Source: Sideroxydans sp. CL21 (GTDB lineage Bacteria; Pseudomonadota; Gammaproteobacteria; Burkholderiales; Gallionellaceae). From it: a stretch of 64,000 bases of DNA. Both the position numbers and the translations under genes were made by a program. The stretch spans positions 2,678,501 to 2,742,500 of the forward strand of contig NZ_LR699166.1 in assembly GCF_902459525.1 (NCBI RefSeq), read 5' to 3'. Numbering within the stretch: position 1 is the first letter of the stretch; every line of letters begins with the position of its first letter. Shown in pieces: positions 1 through 9,811 of the stretch. A model generated the notes under the pieces. That model was not told the DNA's origin, ran no database searches, and saw only the letters and a list, made by a program, of their open reading frames with translations.

Positions 1-1
1 A

Positions 2-136
2 ATGTCTACTCTGAAATTTATTGCGCCTGAAGACGACGCAAATTTAAAAAATCGTGAACTTGTGTACGTGGCAGTTTTAATCATGGTGGGAATGGTGTTT
101 GCTTTTTTGATTTTGTCGGGAGTATTGTTTCGATAA
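2..136 (+). CDS. Small single-span membrane protein (44 aa), possibly truncated by the window edge
   Basis: An open frame starts with ATG at base 2 and ends at TAA. The peptide has a polar, acidic N-terminal half (residues 1-20) followed by one hydrophobic segment (about 21-42) and a terminal Arg. That fits a small inner-membrane protein. Because the ATG lies at the window edge, it may be an internal Met of a longer gene, and no upstream ribosome site can be checked. No family is recognised. The 150 bases after it, up to the greB stop, hold nothing I can identify. Confidence 0.4.
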   Translation: MSTLKFIAPEDDANLKNRELVYVAVLIMVGMVFAFLILSGVLFR

Positions 137-289
137 TAAGAAATACGTTTGGTTAAACTGAATCATCCAAACGGATCAAACTTGCCCATCAATGGCTCCC
201 GGAGTTTGAAGAATCAACCCGTAAAATGTCGGTTACTGGCACAACGCGGAACTTCACGAACGGCAATGAGGTTTGCGGACCTTCAATAT

Positions 290-850
290 TTACAGATCAA
301 TGCTCCGGTAGACAACTTCAACCACGACCAACTCTTCGACACCATCGGGGAGTTGCAACATCACAGCGTCGTCCGCGCGCGCCTTGAGCAGCGTGCGCGC
401 CAGCGGCGACACCCAGCTGATGCGCCCGCTGCCCACGTCCGCCTCGTCGATGCCGACGATGCTATAAGTACGTTCCGTGCCGTCGCCGTGGCATACCGTC
501 ACCGTCGCACCGAAGAAAACCTGCTCGCAACCCTTGCGCTGCGCCGGGTCGATCACCTCGGAATTCTCCAGTCGCTTGGCAAGGAAGTGTAAACGCCGGT
601 CGATCTCGCGCAGCCGCTTCTTGCCGTATATATAGTCCCCGTTCTCCGAGCGATCACCGTTGGACGCCGCCCAGGCGACGGTCTGCACCAGTGCAGGACG
701 TTCCACATCCAGCAGCTGCATGTATTCCTCTTTCAGGCGGCGATAGCCCGCCGGGGTGATGTAGTTCTTGGTGCCGGCCGGAATCGCCGGCAATGGCGCC
801 AGCTCATCGTCGTCTTCGTCATCGGTATCGCGTGTAAAAGCTTTGCTCAT
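290..850 (-). CDS. greB: Transcription elongation factor GreB
   Basis: GreB rescues backtracked RNA polymerase by stimulating cleavage of the 3' RNA end. The 186-aa product has the N-terminal coiled-coil stretch (ITPAGYRRLKEEY, then NGDRSENGDYIYGKKRLREID with the acidic tip residues) and a C-terminal FKBP-like domain ending VVVEVVYR. An acidic linker DDEDDDELA precedes the coiled coil. The frame stays open further upstream, but the ATG at 850 (MSKAFTRD) gives the normal family length. The longer form would add about 57 unrelated residues and overlap the promoter region of the divergent gene. Function is confident from family features. Confidence 0.9.
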   Translation of the reverse strand: MSKAFTRDTDDEDDDELAPLPAIPAGTKNYITPAGYRRLKEEYMQLLDVERPALVQTVAWAASNGDRSENGDYIYGKKRLREIDRRLHFLAKRLENSEVIDPAQRKGCEQVFFGATVTVCHGDGTERTYSIVGIDEADVGSGRISWVSPLARTLLKARADDAVMLQLPDGVEELVVVEVVYRSIDL

Positions 851-912
851 CGTTGTTGCATAACAGGTCTGGATTAACGGCTCAAATAGTAACTGAAAAG
901 CACCCTCAACAT

Positions 913-928
913 TGGTACGGATATTGCT
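913..928 (+). promoter_or_regulatory. Sigma-54 (-24/-12) promoter for the nifF operon
   Basis: The sequence TGGTACG-N4-TTGC has GG at 914-915 and GC at 926-927, exactly 10 bases apart. There is one mismatch to the consensus TGGCACG-N4-TTGC. It lies about 41 bases before the ATG at 969 and points into the unknown gene plus nifF. I found no TGT-N10-ACA site in the 150 bases upstream, so the activator site is unresolved. Confidence 0.65.
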
Positions 929-968
929 GAACACAAGGCTCCAACATTCTTTTACGACAAGGTGCCCC

Positions 969-1526
969 ATGCTATTCGACACATACGAACAAAAAGGTTT
1001 GCTGTTCAACATGAACTTCAAGGAAGCCGAAGCCGGTTATGCGGCTTACCGCGGCGATCTGGTGCTGGCACTGGGCGAGGTCGGCGATGCACTGGGTCAC
1101 CGCAAACCGCCTACGGCCACCATCAAGAACACCATCGTGCTGGCCGAGGAGGACAAGATCAAGCTCTACGTGGGCAGCCTTGATGAACTCGCCTTGCTGC
1201 CCAAGGTGCTGGCCTACTACCAGGCCGATTTCGCGCCGGACGTGCGCGTCATCCTGTTCGTGGTGAACATCAACAAGCCACTGGTGATCGAGGCCGGCGG
1301 CCTGAGCATCGCCGCCATCGGCATGCAGGAAGGCCTGATCTGGAACGAGCTGATCGACATCGCGGCGCTGGACAAGGGCGACTTCAAGGGCCAGTCCGCG
1401 ACCGAAAAGATCGTCACGGTTTACAAGGCACTGGCCGACTACAAGCCCAAGGGCGACAAAGTGTCGTTCGAGGAAGCGTTGACGCGGACGGTCGAACTGA
1501 AGCGCGCGGGACGCGGTCCGGTCTGA
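969..1526 (+). CDS. Conserved nif-associated protein of unknown function, upstream of nifF
   Basis: The product is soluble, 185 aa, rich in alternating hydrophobic strands (TIVLAEEDKIKLYVG, VRVILFVVNI) and ends RAGRGPV. There is no signal peptide, cysteine motif or P-loop. I do not recognise the family with certainty. It starts at the ATG at 969 rather than the in-frame codon at 912, because the sigma-54 promoter at 913-928 would otherwise lie inside the gene. It is 67 bases upstream of nifF in the same direction, so an electron-transfer or flavodoxin-partner role is suggested by context only. Confidence 0.7.
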   Translation: MLFDTYEQKGLLFNMNFKEAEAGYAAYRGDLVLALGEVGDALGHRKPPTATIKNTIVLAEEDKIKLYVGSLDELALLPKVLAYYQADFAPDVRVILFVVNINKPLVIEAGGLSIAAIGMQEGLIWNELIDIAALDKGDFKGQSATEKIVTVYKALADYKPKGDKVSFEEALTRTVELKRAGRGPV

Positions 1527-1543
1527 TTCTTCTGTCGCATCAC

Positions 1544-1574
1544 CTGTCGATTGTTGGATTCACAACAATCGGCA
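1544..1574. repeat. Hairpin between the unknown gene and nifF
   Basis: Perfect 9-base arms CGATTGTTG and CAACAATCG (1548-1556 and 1563-1571) surround a 6-base loop, extended by CTG/CAG. The palindrome also happens to contain TGT-N10-ACA (1552-1567). It sits only 27 bases before the nifF ATG, so it is better read as an intercistronic RNA hairpin than as a NifA enhancer, though a downstream enhancer is not excluded. Confidence 0.5.
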
Positions 1575-1581
1575 GCTTTAA

Positions 1582-2136
<555 letters not shown>

Positions 2137-2324
2137 GACGCTCCCCGCCTGCAATTCCATTTTTTTCAAGTCTCCCCCCTTTAATTATTGACCCTGATAT
2201 GCGTCAATGCACTCCCGTGCGAGCTGTCACAATATGCCAGCAATAAACTCGGCTTCCACGACCGCTATAGTTCACTCGAAGTACTTTGGTTTCTTTTACG
2301 CATGCACTGTGAGGGAGATTCACC

Positions 2325-5120
2325 ATGACCGGCAGCAATCAATACATTTACGATTTTGAAAAGGGTGATGGCAAGAACAAGATGCTGCTCGGCGGCAAGG
2401 GCGCGAACCTGTGCGAGATGACGCAGATCGGTTTGAACGTCCCGCCCGGTTTCACCATCACCACCGATGCCTGCAATGCCTATCTGGAAAAGAACCAGTT
2501 GCCCGCGGGATTGATGGACTCCGTCAGGACGCACATGCAGGCGCTGGAAAAGAAGACCGGCAAGGGCTTCGGCAGCGACAAGAACCCTTTGCTCGTCTCG
2601 GTGCGTTCCGGTTCGTCGATGTCCATGCCCGGCATGATGGATACCATCCTCAATCTCGGCCTCAATGAAGTCTCGCTCAAGGGACTGATCAAGCAGACCG
2701 GCAACGAGCGTTTCGCTTACGACACCTATCGCCGTTTCATCCAGCTGTTCGGCAAGATCGCGCTCGATATCAGCGACGAACATTTTGATGCGAGCATGAG
2801 CGCGATCAAGCGCAAATACGGCGCACCGCAGGACCTGGACCTGAATGTCGACCATCTCAAGGAATTGGCGAAGGAGTTCCTCGCCATCGTGGAACGCCAT
2901 ACAGGCAAACCCTTCCCGCAGGATCCTTACGAGCAACTGGAGATCGCCGTGGGCGCCGTGTTCGGCTCCTGGATGGGCAAGCGCGCGGTGGATTACCGCA
3001 GGCAATTCAAGATCACCAAGGACCAGGCCAACGGCACCGCGGTGAATATCTGCACCATGGTGTTCGGTAACATGGGCAACGACTCGGGCACGGGCGTGGG
3101 CTTCACGCGCAACCCCGGCACCGGCGAGAACCTTATCTACGGTGAATATCTGACCAATGCGCAGGGCGAGGATGTGGTGGCGGGCATACGCACACCCAAG
3201 GCCATCGCCGAGATGGAAAAGGAAATGCCGGAGATCTACCGCCAGCTGATCACGCTGCACAACCGGCTGGAATCGCATTACCACGAAGTGCAGGATTTCG
3301 AGTTCACGATCGAGAAAGGCATCCTGTATTGCCTGCAGACACGCAACGGCAAGATGAACGCGCGCGCCATGGTGCGCACGTCGGTGGAATTGTTCAACGA
3401 GGGATTGATCACCAAGGAACGCGCGCTGTTGCGTATCGAACCGGCCATACTGGAGCAGTTGCTGGTGCCTCAACTGGCGCCGAACTTCCACGGCAAGTCA
3501 CTGGCGCAGGGTCTGCCCGCCTCGCCCGGCGCCGCATCCGGCAAGATCGTGTTCGATGCCGACACTGCCGAATCGCGCGGCCGCGCCGGCGAGAAGATCA
3601 TCCTGGTGCGCGAGGAAACCAAGCCGGAGGACATCCACGGCTTCTTCCAGGCACAGGGCATATTGACCAGCCGCGGCGGCAAGACTTCGCACGCGGCGGT
3701 GGTGGCGCGCGGCATGGGCAAGCCGTGCGTCTCGGGTTGCGAGCAGATCGTCATCAACGACGTGCTGCGCAGTGCCCAGATCGGCGACACCGTCCTGCAG
3801 GAAGGCGATGTCATCACGATCAACGGCGGTACCGGCCATGTGTATGCGGGTGAAGTGCCGACGGTGGAGGCAGAATTCTCCGAGGAACTGGCCACACTGC
3901 TGTCCTGGGCGGACGAGATGTCCCGGCTCAAAGTGATGGCGAACGCCGACACACCCGGGGATGCACAGCGCGCGCGTGAGTTCGGTGCCATGGGCATCGG
4001 CCTGTGCCGCACCGAACGCATGTTCAACAGCACTGACCGCTTGCCCATCGTGCAGGAAATGATCCTGGCCGAAACGCAGGAAGAGCGCCAGTCAGCGCTG
4101 GATCGTCTGTTGCCGATACAGCGTGCCGACTTCAAGGGAATCTTCAAGGCGATGAAGGGACTGCCCGTCACGGTGCGCCTGCTCGACCCGCCCATGCACG
4201 AATTCCTGCCGACCGCCGCGCAACTTGAACTGGAGATTGCACACTTGCACCAGTTGCGCGACACCATCAAGGGCTTGGAAGAACTGCCCGAGACCCTCAA
4301 GCTACTAAATCCCAAGCTATATCAGCAATATGCAGACGGCCTGACCAAACTCATGGGCGGCCTGAATGACTTCAAAGAGTCGCATCTGGAAGAAGATGTG
4401 ATCAGCAAGAAAGAGGTAGTCCTGAAGAAAGTCCGCGCACTGGCCGAGGTCAATCCGATGCTGGGCCACCGCGGCGTGCGTCTGGGCATCACGTATCCCG
4501 AGATCTACTCAATGCAGATACGTGCTGTACTCGAAGCCGCCGCACTGTGCGCAAAGGAAGGGCTCGTTATCTACCCCGAGATCATGGTGCCACAAGTGGC
4601 GACTGTGGAAGAGCTCAAGCGCATCCATAGTTACGTGGAACGCATCCATGCAGAAGTAAACGCGACTCACGGCATTGATGTGCAATTCAAGTTCGGTTCC
4701 ATGCTGGAAGTAGTACGTGCTTGCGTGCGTGCCGGACGCATGGCGGAAATCGCCGAGTTCTTTTCCTTCGGCACCAACGACTTGACGCAAGCTACCTTTT
4801 CGTTCAGCCGCGAAGATGCGGAAAACAAATTCCTGCCCGCATACAACGAAACTGGCATTCTGGAAGACAATCCGTTCGAAGTGCTGGACATCAAGGGAGT
4901 GGGACAGATCATGAAAATGGCGGTAGAAAGGGGCCGCAAGACCAATCCCGACTTGAAGATCGGCATCTGCGGCGAACATGGCGGACACCCGGGCTCCATC
5001 CGTTTCTGTCATCACGTCGGGCTTAACTATGTCTCATGTTCCGGTCCGCGCGTGCCTATTGCCCGTCTCGCTGCAGCGCAAGCGAAGCTGTTGGAAAATG
5101 AGTACAAGGAACCGAGCTGA
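2325..5120 (+). CDS. ppdK: Pyruvate, phosphate dikinase
   Basis: At 931 aa this is a full-length PPDK, which interconverts pyruvate + ATP + Pi with PEP + AMP + PPi. The ATP-grasp domain begins LLGGKGANLCEM. The swivelling phosphohistidine domain has GGKTSHAAVVARGMGKPC (about residues 445-463). The C-terminal TIM barrel contains the catalytic Cys region GICGEHGGHPGS. The ribosome site GAGGGAG precedes the ATG. It follows nifF by 188 bases, in which I see no sigma-54 promoter, so a link to nitrogen fixation is positional only. Confidence 0.95.
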   Translation: MTGSNQYIYDFEKGDGKNKMLLGGKGANLCEMTQIGLNVPPGFTITTDACNAYLEKNQLPAGLMDSVRTHMQALEKKTGKGFGSDKNPLLVSVRSGSSMSMPGMMDTILNLGLNEVSLKGLIKQTGNERFAYDTYRRFIQLFGKIALDISDEHFDASMSAIKRKYGAPQDLDLNVDHLKELAKEFLAIVERHTGKPFPQDPYEQLEIAVGAVFGSWMGKRAVDYRRQFKITKDQANGTAVNICTMVFGNMGNDSGTGVGFTRNPGTGENLIYGEYLTNAQGEDVVAGIRTPKAIAEMEKEMPEIYRQLITLHNRLESHYHEVQDFEFTIEKGILYCLQTRNGKMNARAMVRTSVELFNEGLITKERALLRIEPAILEQLLVPQLAPNFHGKSLAQGLPASPGAASGKIVFDADTAESRGRAGEKIILVREETKPEDIHGFFQAQGILTSRGGKTSHAAVVARGMGKPCVSGCEQIVINDVLRSAQIGDTVLQEGDVITINGGTGHVYAGEVPTVEAEFSEELATLLSWADEMSRLKVMANADTPGDAQRAREFGAMGIGLCRTERMFNSTDRLPIVQEMILAETQEERQSALDRLLPIQRADFKGIFKAMKGLPVTVRLLDPPMHEFLPTAAQLELEIAHLHQLRDTIKGLEELPETLKLLNPKLYQQYADGLTKLMGGLNDFKESHLEEDVISKKEVVLKKVRALAEVNPMLGHRGVRLGITYPEIYSMQIRAVLEAAALCAKEGLVIYPEIMVPQVATVEELKRIHSYVERIHAEVNATHGIDVQFKFGSMLEVVRACVRAGRMAEIAEFFSFGTNDLTQATFSFSREDAENKFLPAYNETGILEDNPFEVLDIKGVGQIMKMAVERGRKTNPDLKIGICGEHGGHPGSIRFCHHVGLNYVSCSGPRVPIARLAAAQAKLLENEYKEPS

Positions 5121-5236
5121 TTCCATTCAATGCGGAAACAGCAATGATGCGGGGTGCGCGAGACGCCCCCCATAATGTTCATATGCTGCTTCTCGTTCGC
5201 GTCTTGTTGTAACTTGATCTAACCTTGGGAGGAAGT

Positions 5237-5611
5237 ATGAACAAACAGAATATTGCCATCATCGGACTGGGCCGGATCGGATCGGCTTTTCTCGACGCGA
5301 TGCTGCAGAAGAAACAAAACATCAATCTGGTTTGCGTTGCTGAACGCGCAGACACACCAGCCAAAGCTCAAGCCGTGGCAAACGGAATCAGGATCGCCAG
5401 TCTGGATGAGATCGCCGCCATGGGCGACAAGATCGACATTGTCTTCGAATTGACCGGCTTGCCGGAAACACGCAAGGAACTGCGTGAAAAATTCCTGAAC
5501 ACACAGAATGTCCACACGGTCATTGCCTCCGAGTCCATTGCTCGGCTGATCTGGTCTCTGATCAGTGATGCTGATATGCCTGTCATACAGGGACGAAAAA
5601 CCGGCTATTAA
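5237..5611 (+). CDS. Small NAD(P)-binding Rossmann protein
   Basis: The 124-aa protein begins with a dinucleotide-binding fold (IAIIGLGRIGSAFLDAML, motif GxGxxG) and an acidic residue after strand 2 (VAERAD). It resembles only the N-terminal nucleotide-binding domain of homoserine or aspartate dehydrogenases; the catalytic C-terminal domain is absent. The start at 5237 is set by a strong GGGAGGA site just upstream. It may be a stand-alone redox sensor or a shortened dehydrogenase. No frameshifted remainder is evident downstream. Confidence 0.65.
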   Translation: MNKQNIAIIGLGRIGSAFLDAMLQKKQNINLVCVAERADTPAKAQAVANGIRIASLDEIAAMGDKIDIVFELTGLPETRKELREKFLNTQNVHTVIASESIARLIWSLISDADMPVIQGRKTGY

Positions 5612-5672
5612 TCCGCTCGTTTCTGCAGCAAGAGAGCAGATGCATGGCAGCTGATTCAAAAAACTTAATGAA

Positions 5673-5715
5673 CTTGACGCAACGTTCTCCGGTCGGATGA
5701 CCGGAGAACGTCAAG
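5673..5715. terminator. Strong hairpin between convergent genes (putative bidirectional terminator)
   Basis: Arms ACGTTCTCCGGTC and GACCGGAGAACGT surround GGAT, and flanking CTTGACG and CGTCAAG extend the stem. It lies between the stop codons of the Rossmann gene and of dctA. There is no long T tract on either strand, so its efficiency as an intrinsic terminator is uncertain. Confidence 0.6.
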
Positions 5716-5720
5716 ACGCA

Positions 5721-6971
5721 CTAGGCGCCCAACTCATCCTTGAGTACCGCGTGATCCAATTCCTTTTCCCATTTCGAGACGACGATCGTGGCGACACCGT
5801 TGCCGATGAAATTGGTCAGCGCGCGTGCTTCCGACATGAAACGGTCGACGCCGAGTATCAACGCGAGACCGGCCACCGGGATAGACGGCACGACAGCCAG
5901 CGTCGCGGCAAGCGTGATAAACCCGGCACCGGTCACACCGGAAGCGCCTTTTGAAGTCAGCATCGCGACGCCGAGGATGGACAGTTGTTGAGTCAGTGTG
6001 AGGTCGATATTGAGTGCCTGGGCGACAAATAGTGCCGCCATGGTGAGATAGATGTTGGTGCCGTCAAGGTTGAACGAATAGCCCGAGGGCACGACCAGAC
6101 CCACCACCGATTTCGAACAGCCGAGCCGCTCCAGTTTTCCCATCAACGGCACCAGCGCCGACTCGGAGGAGGAAGTACCGAGCACGGTCAGCAGTTCTTC
6201 CTTGATGTAATAAATGAACCGGAAGATATTGAACCCGACCAGCAAGGCTATGGTGCCGAGGACGATGATGATGAACAGCAGGCAGGTCAGGTAGAAACTG
6301 CCCATCAGTGCTGCCAGCGGCTTCAGTGCACCGATGCCGTATTTGCCGATGGTGAAAGCCATGGCCCCTCCGGCACCCAGCGGTGCCACTTTCATGATGG
6401 TGTTCATCATCGCAAAGAAGATATGCGAACACTCCTCTATAAAATGGTGCACCTGCTGCCCTGCCTTGCCCATGTGCATCATCGCGTAACCGAACAGGAT
6501 GGCGACCAGCAGCACCTGCAGCAGATCGCCGGAACCGGTGAAGGCGTCGGTAAAGGTCTTGGGAATGATGTGGAGAATGAAGTCCACCGAGCTTTGCTCC
6601 GAGGCCACCTTGGCGTAATTGGCCACGGCCTTGGCATCGAGAGTTGTCGGATCGACATTGAAGCCGGCGCCCGGCCGGATAAGATTCATCACCGTCAAAC
6701 CGATGGCCAGCGCTATCGTCGATACGACTTCAAAATAGAGCAGCGCCTTGCCGCCAACACGGCCGACCTTCTTCATGTCGCCGGCTCCGGCAATGCCGAG
6801 GACGACCGTACAGAAAATCACCGGACTGATCAGCATCTTGACCAGGGCAATGAAGCCATCGCCAAGCGGTTTAAGTGTCACCGCAGTGGCGGGGGCAAAA
6901 TAGCCCAGCGTGCCCCCGGCAAGAATGGCCAGCAGAACCCAGAAATACAAATGACCGGTCAAGCGCTTCAT
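5721..6971 (-). CDS. dctA: C4-dicarboxylate/proton (sodium) symporter, DctA family
   Basis: The 416-aa inner-membrane carrier belongs to the dicarboxylate/amino acid:cation symporter family. It starts [12 protein letters not shown] and contains the re-entrant serine-rich loop ([13 protein letters not shown]) and the substrate-binding [15 protein letters not shown] segment. The ATG at 6971 is preceded by GGGAGAG; a longer in-frame start would add about 28 unrelated residues. DctA imports succinate, malate and fumarate. I saw no sigma-54 promoter upstream, unlike in rhizobial dctA. Confidence 0.85.
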   Translation of the reverse strand: MKRLTGHLYFWVLLAILAGGTLGYFAPATAVTLKPLGDGFIALVKMLISPVIFCTVVLGIAGAGDMKKVGRVGGKALLYFEVVSTIALAIGLTVMNLIRPGAGFNVDPTTLDAKAVANYAKVASEQSSVDFILHIIPKTFTDAFTGSGDLLQVLLVAILFGYAMMHMGKAGQQVHHFIEECSHIFFAMMNTIMKVAPLGAGGAMAFTIGKYGIGALKPLAALMGSFYLTCLLFIIIVLGTIALLVGFNIFRFIYYIKEELLTVLGTSSSESALVPLMGKLERLGCSKSVVGLVVPSGYSFNLDGTNIYLTMAALFVAQALNIDLTLTQQLSILGVAMLTSKGASGVTGAGFITLAATLAVVPSIPVAGLALILGVDRFMSEARALTNFIGNGVATIVVSKWEKELDHAVLKDELGA

Positions 6972-7139
6972 ATTCTCTCCCTTGGGTGACTTACCCAGCC
7001 CCCCAGATTTAGTTTTATTGGCCAAAAAGGCTGCCCAGTATTCCGGCTTACGCAAGCAAAGGCAACCCTGATCTTTCCGGTATCGGTAAACGCGAACCGG
7101 ATGCTCGCCGCTTACCCCTTGATATCGATGAGTTTTCAG

Positions 7140-8354
7140 TCAGGCCAGTGATAACTTTGCGGCAACGGGCGCTTCACGGATAGGCAGGTTGATGATGGCG
7201 GCAAACGTGGCGAGCGCCATGTCCGCGTACCACATCCAGCCGAAGTCACCGAACCGGCTGATCGCAAGCCCGCCCAGGTAAGCTCCAAAGAAGCCGCCGA
7301 TCTGGTGGGTCAACAGCGTGAGTCCGAACAGCGTCGCCAGATAGCGGAAGCCGAACAGCTTTCCGACGATGGCCGCGGTCGGCGGCACCGTCGCCAACCA
7401 GGTGAAGCCGAGGCCTGCCGCAAACAGATAGAAGGTCAGCTCTGTGCGCGGCATCAACAGGTAGAACCCGATCAGAAGCACGCGCGAAGCGTACATCGCT
7501 GCCAGGATGTATTTGCTGCGGTAGCGCGCAATGCACCAGCCCGCGTAGAGGCTCCCGAATATGTTGGCCAGACCGATGATGGCGAGCGACCAGCTTGCCA
7601 CCGAAGGCGGCAGCCCGCACAGATGGACTTCGCCCGGCAAATGCGTGACCAGGAAAGCGATATGAAAACCGCAGGTGAAGAAACCTGCATGTAGCAGCAG
7701 ATAGCTGCGATCCTTCATCGCGCTGCCGATCGCTTTCAGCACTCCGTGATCTGCATCCGTGTGAGTGATCGGCTTGTCCACCGGCCTGGTCAACTTGCCG
7801 ACCAGAGGGAGCGCGGTCAGGGTCATTGCCGCCATCGTCCACATCGCGCCCATCCAGCCCACCGACTGAATCAGTTTTTGCAGGATCGGCGCAAAGACGA
7901 ACTGGCCGAAGGAACCGCCGGCATTGATAACACCCGAAGCCGAACCCTGCGCTTCTATGGGCAGGCGCCGCGCCGCCGCGCCTATCAGCACCGAAAAGCT
8001 GCCCGCACCCGCGCCTATGGCAGCAAGCAGTCCGAGTGTAAAGGTCAGCCCGAAACCGGAATGCACGAACGGCGTGACGGCACTGCCCAAAGCGAGCAGG
8101 AGTAGCCCGCCGATCAGCACGGCGCGCGGGCCGAAATGGTCGGCGACAGCGCCGGCGACAGGCTGGATCGCACCCCAGGTGAACTGCCCGATGGCCAGGG
8201 CCAGGCTGATGGTCGCAATGTCCAGCCCCGTCGACGTGCCGATCGGCCCGACGAACAGCCCCAGCGATTGGCGCGCGCCCATGGTCACCATCAATATGCC
8301 GGCAGCAGCCAGGGTCGTGGTCAGAACATCGGAGCGGCCAAGAGAACGCAACAT
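7140..8354 (-). CDS. Major facilitator superfamily transporter
   Basis: The 404-aa protein has about 12 hydrophobic segments. Motif-A-like sequence GAVADHFGPRAVL follows TM2, and the two halves are separated by a charged loop (TRPVDKPITHTDADHG). It resembles oxalate/formate-type or CynX-like members, but the substrate cannot be read from sequence. It is divergent from the MarR-type regulator 187 bases away, which is the usual arrangement for regulator and target. Confidence 0.8.
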   Translation of the reverse strand: MLRSLGRSDVLTTTLAAAGILMVTMGARQSLGLFVGPIGTSTGLDIATISLALAIGQFTWGAIQPVAGAVADHFGPRAVLIGGLLLLALGSAVTPFVHSGFGLTFTLGLLAAIGAGAGSFSVLIGAAARRLPIEAQGSASGVINAGGSFGQFVFAPILQKLIQSVGWMGAMWTMAAMTLTALPLVGKLTRPVDKPITHTDADHGVLKAIGSAMKDRSYLLLHAGFFTCGFHIAFLVTHLPGEVHLCGLPPSVASWSLAIIGLANIFGSLYAGWCIARYRSKYILAAMYASRVLLIGFYLLMPRTELTFYLFAAGLGFTWLATVPPTAAIVGKLFGFRYLATLFGLTLLTHQIGGFFGAYLGGLAISRFGDFGWMWYADMALATFAAIINLPIREAPVAAKLSLA

Positions 8355-8541
8355 GGAATTTTCAGAAGCACATTGTTTTCGATAACAGTCGGCGAACTAT
8401 ACCAAAATAAATTGTTGGTCTTGCCCGCCGCAGGTGAAATGACCCTGCGGGCAGGCATTGTATGAGTGAGCCAGCATGTACAATTGGCCCGACAAAATCG
8501 ATTGAATTCCAGACCATGCACGTGTTGAAACGGAGAACAAC

Positions 8542-8997
8542 TTGAAGCACCACATCACCTACCCTAACCTGCCCCAGCGCATGCTGAAAGCGCGGGACAG
8601 CCTGATGTCACATTTTCGGCCCATCCTCAACCACTTCGGCGTGACCGAGCAGCAATGGCGGATATTGCGCGCGCTGGATGAACACGGACAGATGGAACCG
8701 CGAGAGCTTTGCGACATGTGCCAGATCTCGAGTCCCAGCATGGCGGGCATATTGTCGCGTATGGAAGAAGTCGAACTGATCGAGCGCGACGGTATACCGG
8801 GTGACCAGCGCCGCGTGATCGTGCATCTGTCGCGCAAGGGAACCAGACTGCTGAGCAAGATCGGCCCCCTGATCGACAAACAATATTCCTATCTCGAACA
8901 GGCCTGCGGCAAGCAGATATTTACCGACCTGTTTGCGGTGCTGGATAAATTCATCGACCTGAAGAACCGTCCCGTCAAGCAGGTCGATCTGCCCTGA
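8542..8997 (+). CDS. MarR-family transcriptional regulator, HpaR-like
   Basis: The 151-aa winged helix-turn-helix protein contains the recognition region LCDMCQISSPSMAGILSRME and a wing GIPGDQRRVIVHLS. This pattern matches regulators of the homoprotocatechuate operon (HpaR), but no catabolic genes are nearby. Translation probably starts at TTG 8542, behind GGAGAAC. It is divergent from the MFS gene and probably acts in the 187-base intergenic region. I could not pick out a convincing palindromic operator there. Confidence 0.8.
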   Translation: MKHHITYPNLPQRMLKARDSLMSHFRPILNHFGVTEQQWRILRALDEHGQMEPRELCDMCQISSPSMAGILSRMEEVELIERDGIPGDQRRVIVHLSRKGTRLLSKIGPLIDKQYSYLEQACGKQIFTDLFAVLDKFIDLKNRPVKQVDLP

Positions 8998-9014
8998 CGC
9001 CGGCGTCGGACGTA

Positions 9015-9332
9015 CTAAGCGATCGCCGCCGCCAGTGATTCGGCCAGCAATCCGACCTTGGACCAGTTCAGCTCAAGCGCGCCGACCGGCATCGCGATGC
9101 TAATCCCATGATCCAGTACCGTTCCGACGAATGCCTCATCGCTGGCGATAGGACTCATGTAGATTTCGCGTTCCGGACTGATGCCGTCGCGCACGGCGAC
9201 CAGCGCGAATGAAAGGCTGGATGCCTCTGCCGGCGTGAATTTCAGGACGAAATCCCGTGCCAACTGCAATTCGATCTGCTTGCCCAGCAGACGATGCCGG
9301 GTTCCGCTTACGCTGAACGGTTGCTCAGGCAT
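9015..9332 (-). CDS. Unknown 105-aa protein, last gene of the nifE accessory operon
   Basis: This small soluble protein (VSGTRHRLLGKQIELQLARDF...) has no cysteine motif, signal peptide or recognised domain. It overlaps the end of the ankyrin gene by 8 bases (ATGCCTGA), which strongly suggests translational coupling. It ends the run of minus-strand genes that begins with nifE. Any nitrogenase-related role is inferred only from that coupling. Confidence 0.7.
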   Translation of the reverse strand: MPEQPFSVSGTRHRLLGKQIELQLARDFVLKFTPAEASSLSFALVAVRDGISPEREIYMSPIASDEAFVGTVLDHGISIAMPVGALELNWSKVGLLAESLAAAIA

Positions 9333-9795
9333 GCGCCGGACTCCTCGCCACCTTGAGCATTCTCAGGCATTCCAGGTTGGACGCCAGCTCCAATGCAGTG
9401 AAATCGTCCAGCGTCATCAGGTCCGGGTTGGCGCCCGCCTCCAGCAATTGCCTGACCAGCGGCGCCTTGCCTGCCGAGGCGCAATAGATCAGCGCGGTGG
9501 CTCCGTTTACATTCTGGCTGTCAAGCGGCGCGCCCGCATTGATCAGTGCCGCGATGCAGGCTTCACTGTTGGCAAAGCAGGCGAACCACAACGCGCCGTT
9601 GCTGTCCGCATTCATCAAAGCCGGATCCGCACCGCGTGCCAGCAGTCCCTTGAGCGCCTCGATATCACCCGTGCGTGCAGCGTGCATCAATGGCGTGGTG
9701 CCATTGGGCAACGCGCTATTGACTCCGGTTTGCAATACGTCGGAAGTCCTGAATCCGGCCTGCAGCAGCCAGCACCTGAGTTGATTGTCATTCAT
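9325..9795 (-). CDS. Ankyrin-repeat protein within the nif operon
   Basis: The 156-aa protein contains about four ankyrin repeats: NGTTPLMHAARTGDIEALKGLLARGADP, then SNGALWFACFANSEACIAALINAGAPL, VNGATALIYCASAGKAPLVRQLLEAGANP, and a final half-repeat, written here in parts. The start at 9795 (MNDNQLRC) has AAGGA 8 bases upstream. Ankyrin repeats mediate protein contacts, so a scaffold role for the neighbouring nitroreductase-like enzyme or a nif protein is plausible. It lies 16 bases after the SagB-type gene and overlaps the next gene. Confidence 0.8.
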   Translation of the reverse strand: MNDNQLRCWLLQAGFRTSDVLQTGVNSALPNGTTPLMHAARTGDIEALKGLLARGADPALMNADSNGALWFACFANSEACIAALINAGAPLDSQNVNGATALIYCASAGKAPLVRQLLEAGANPDLMTLDDFTALELASNLECLRMLKVARSPAHA

Positions 9796-9811
9796 GCGTG
9801 TTCCTTGTGAT

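Noticed and set aside
149-592. 147-aa plus-strand frame overlapping greB
   Set aside because: Mostly antisense to greB; residues are Arg/His-rich shadow sequence.
1552-1567. TGT-N10-ACA in the nifF leader as a NifA enhancer
   Set aside because: It is part of a perfect hairpin and lies about 625 bases downstream of the only sigma-54 promoter, so chance within the dyad is more likely.
2265-3491. Long open frame on the minus strand opposite ppdK
   Set aside because: It is the antisense shadow of a high-GC coding frame; the translation is His/Arg/Gln-rich low-complexity and has no ribosome site. ppdK on the plus strand is unambiguous.
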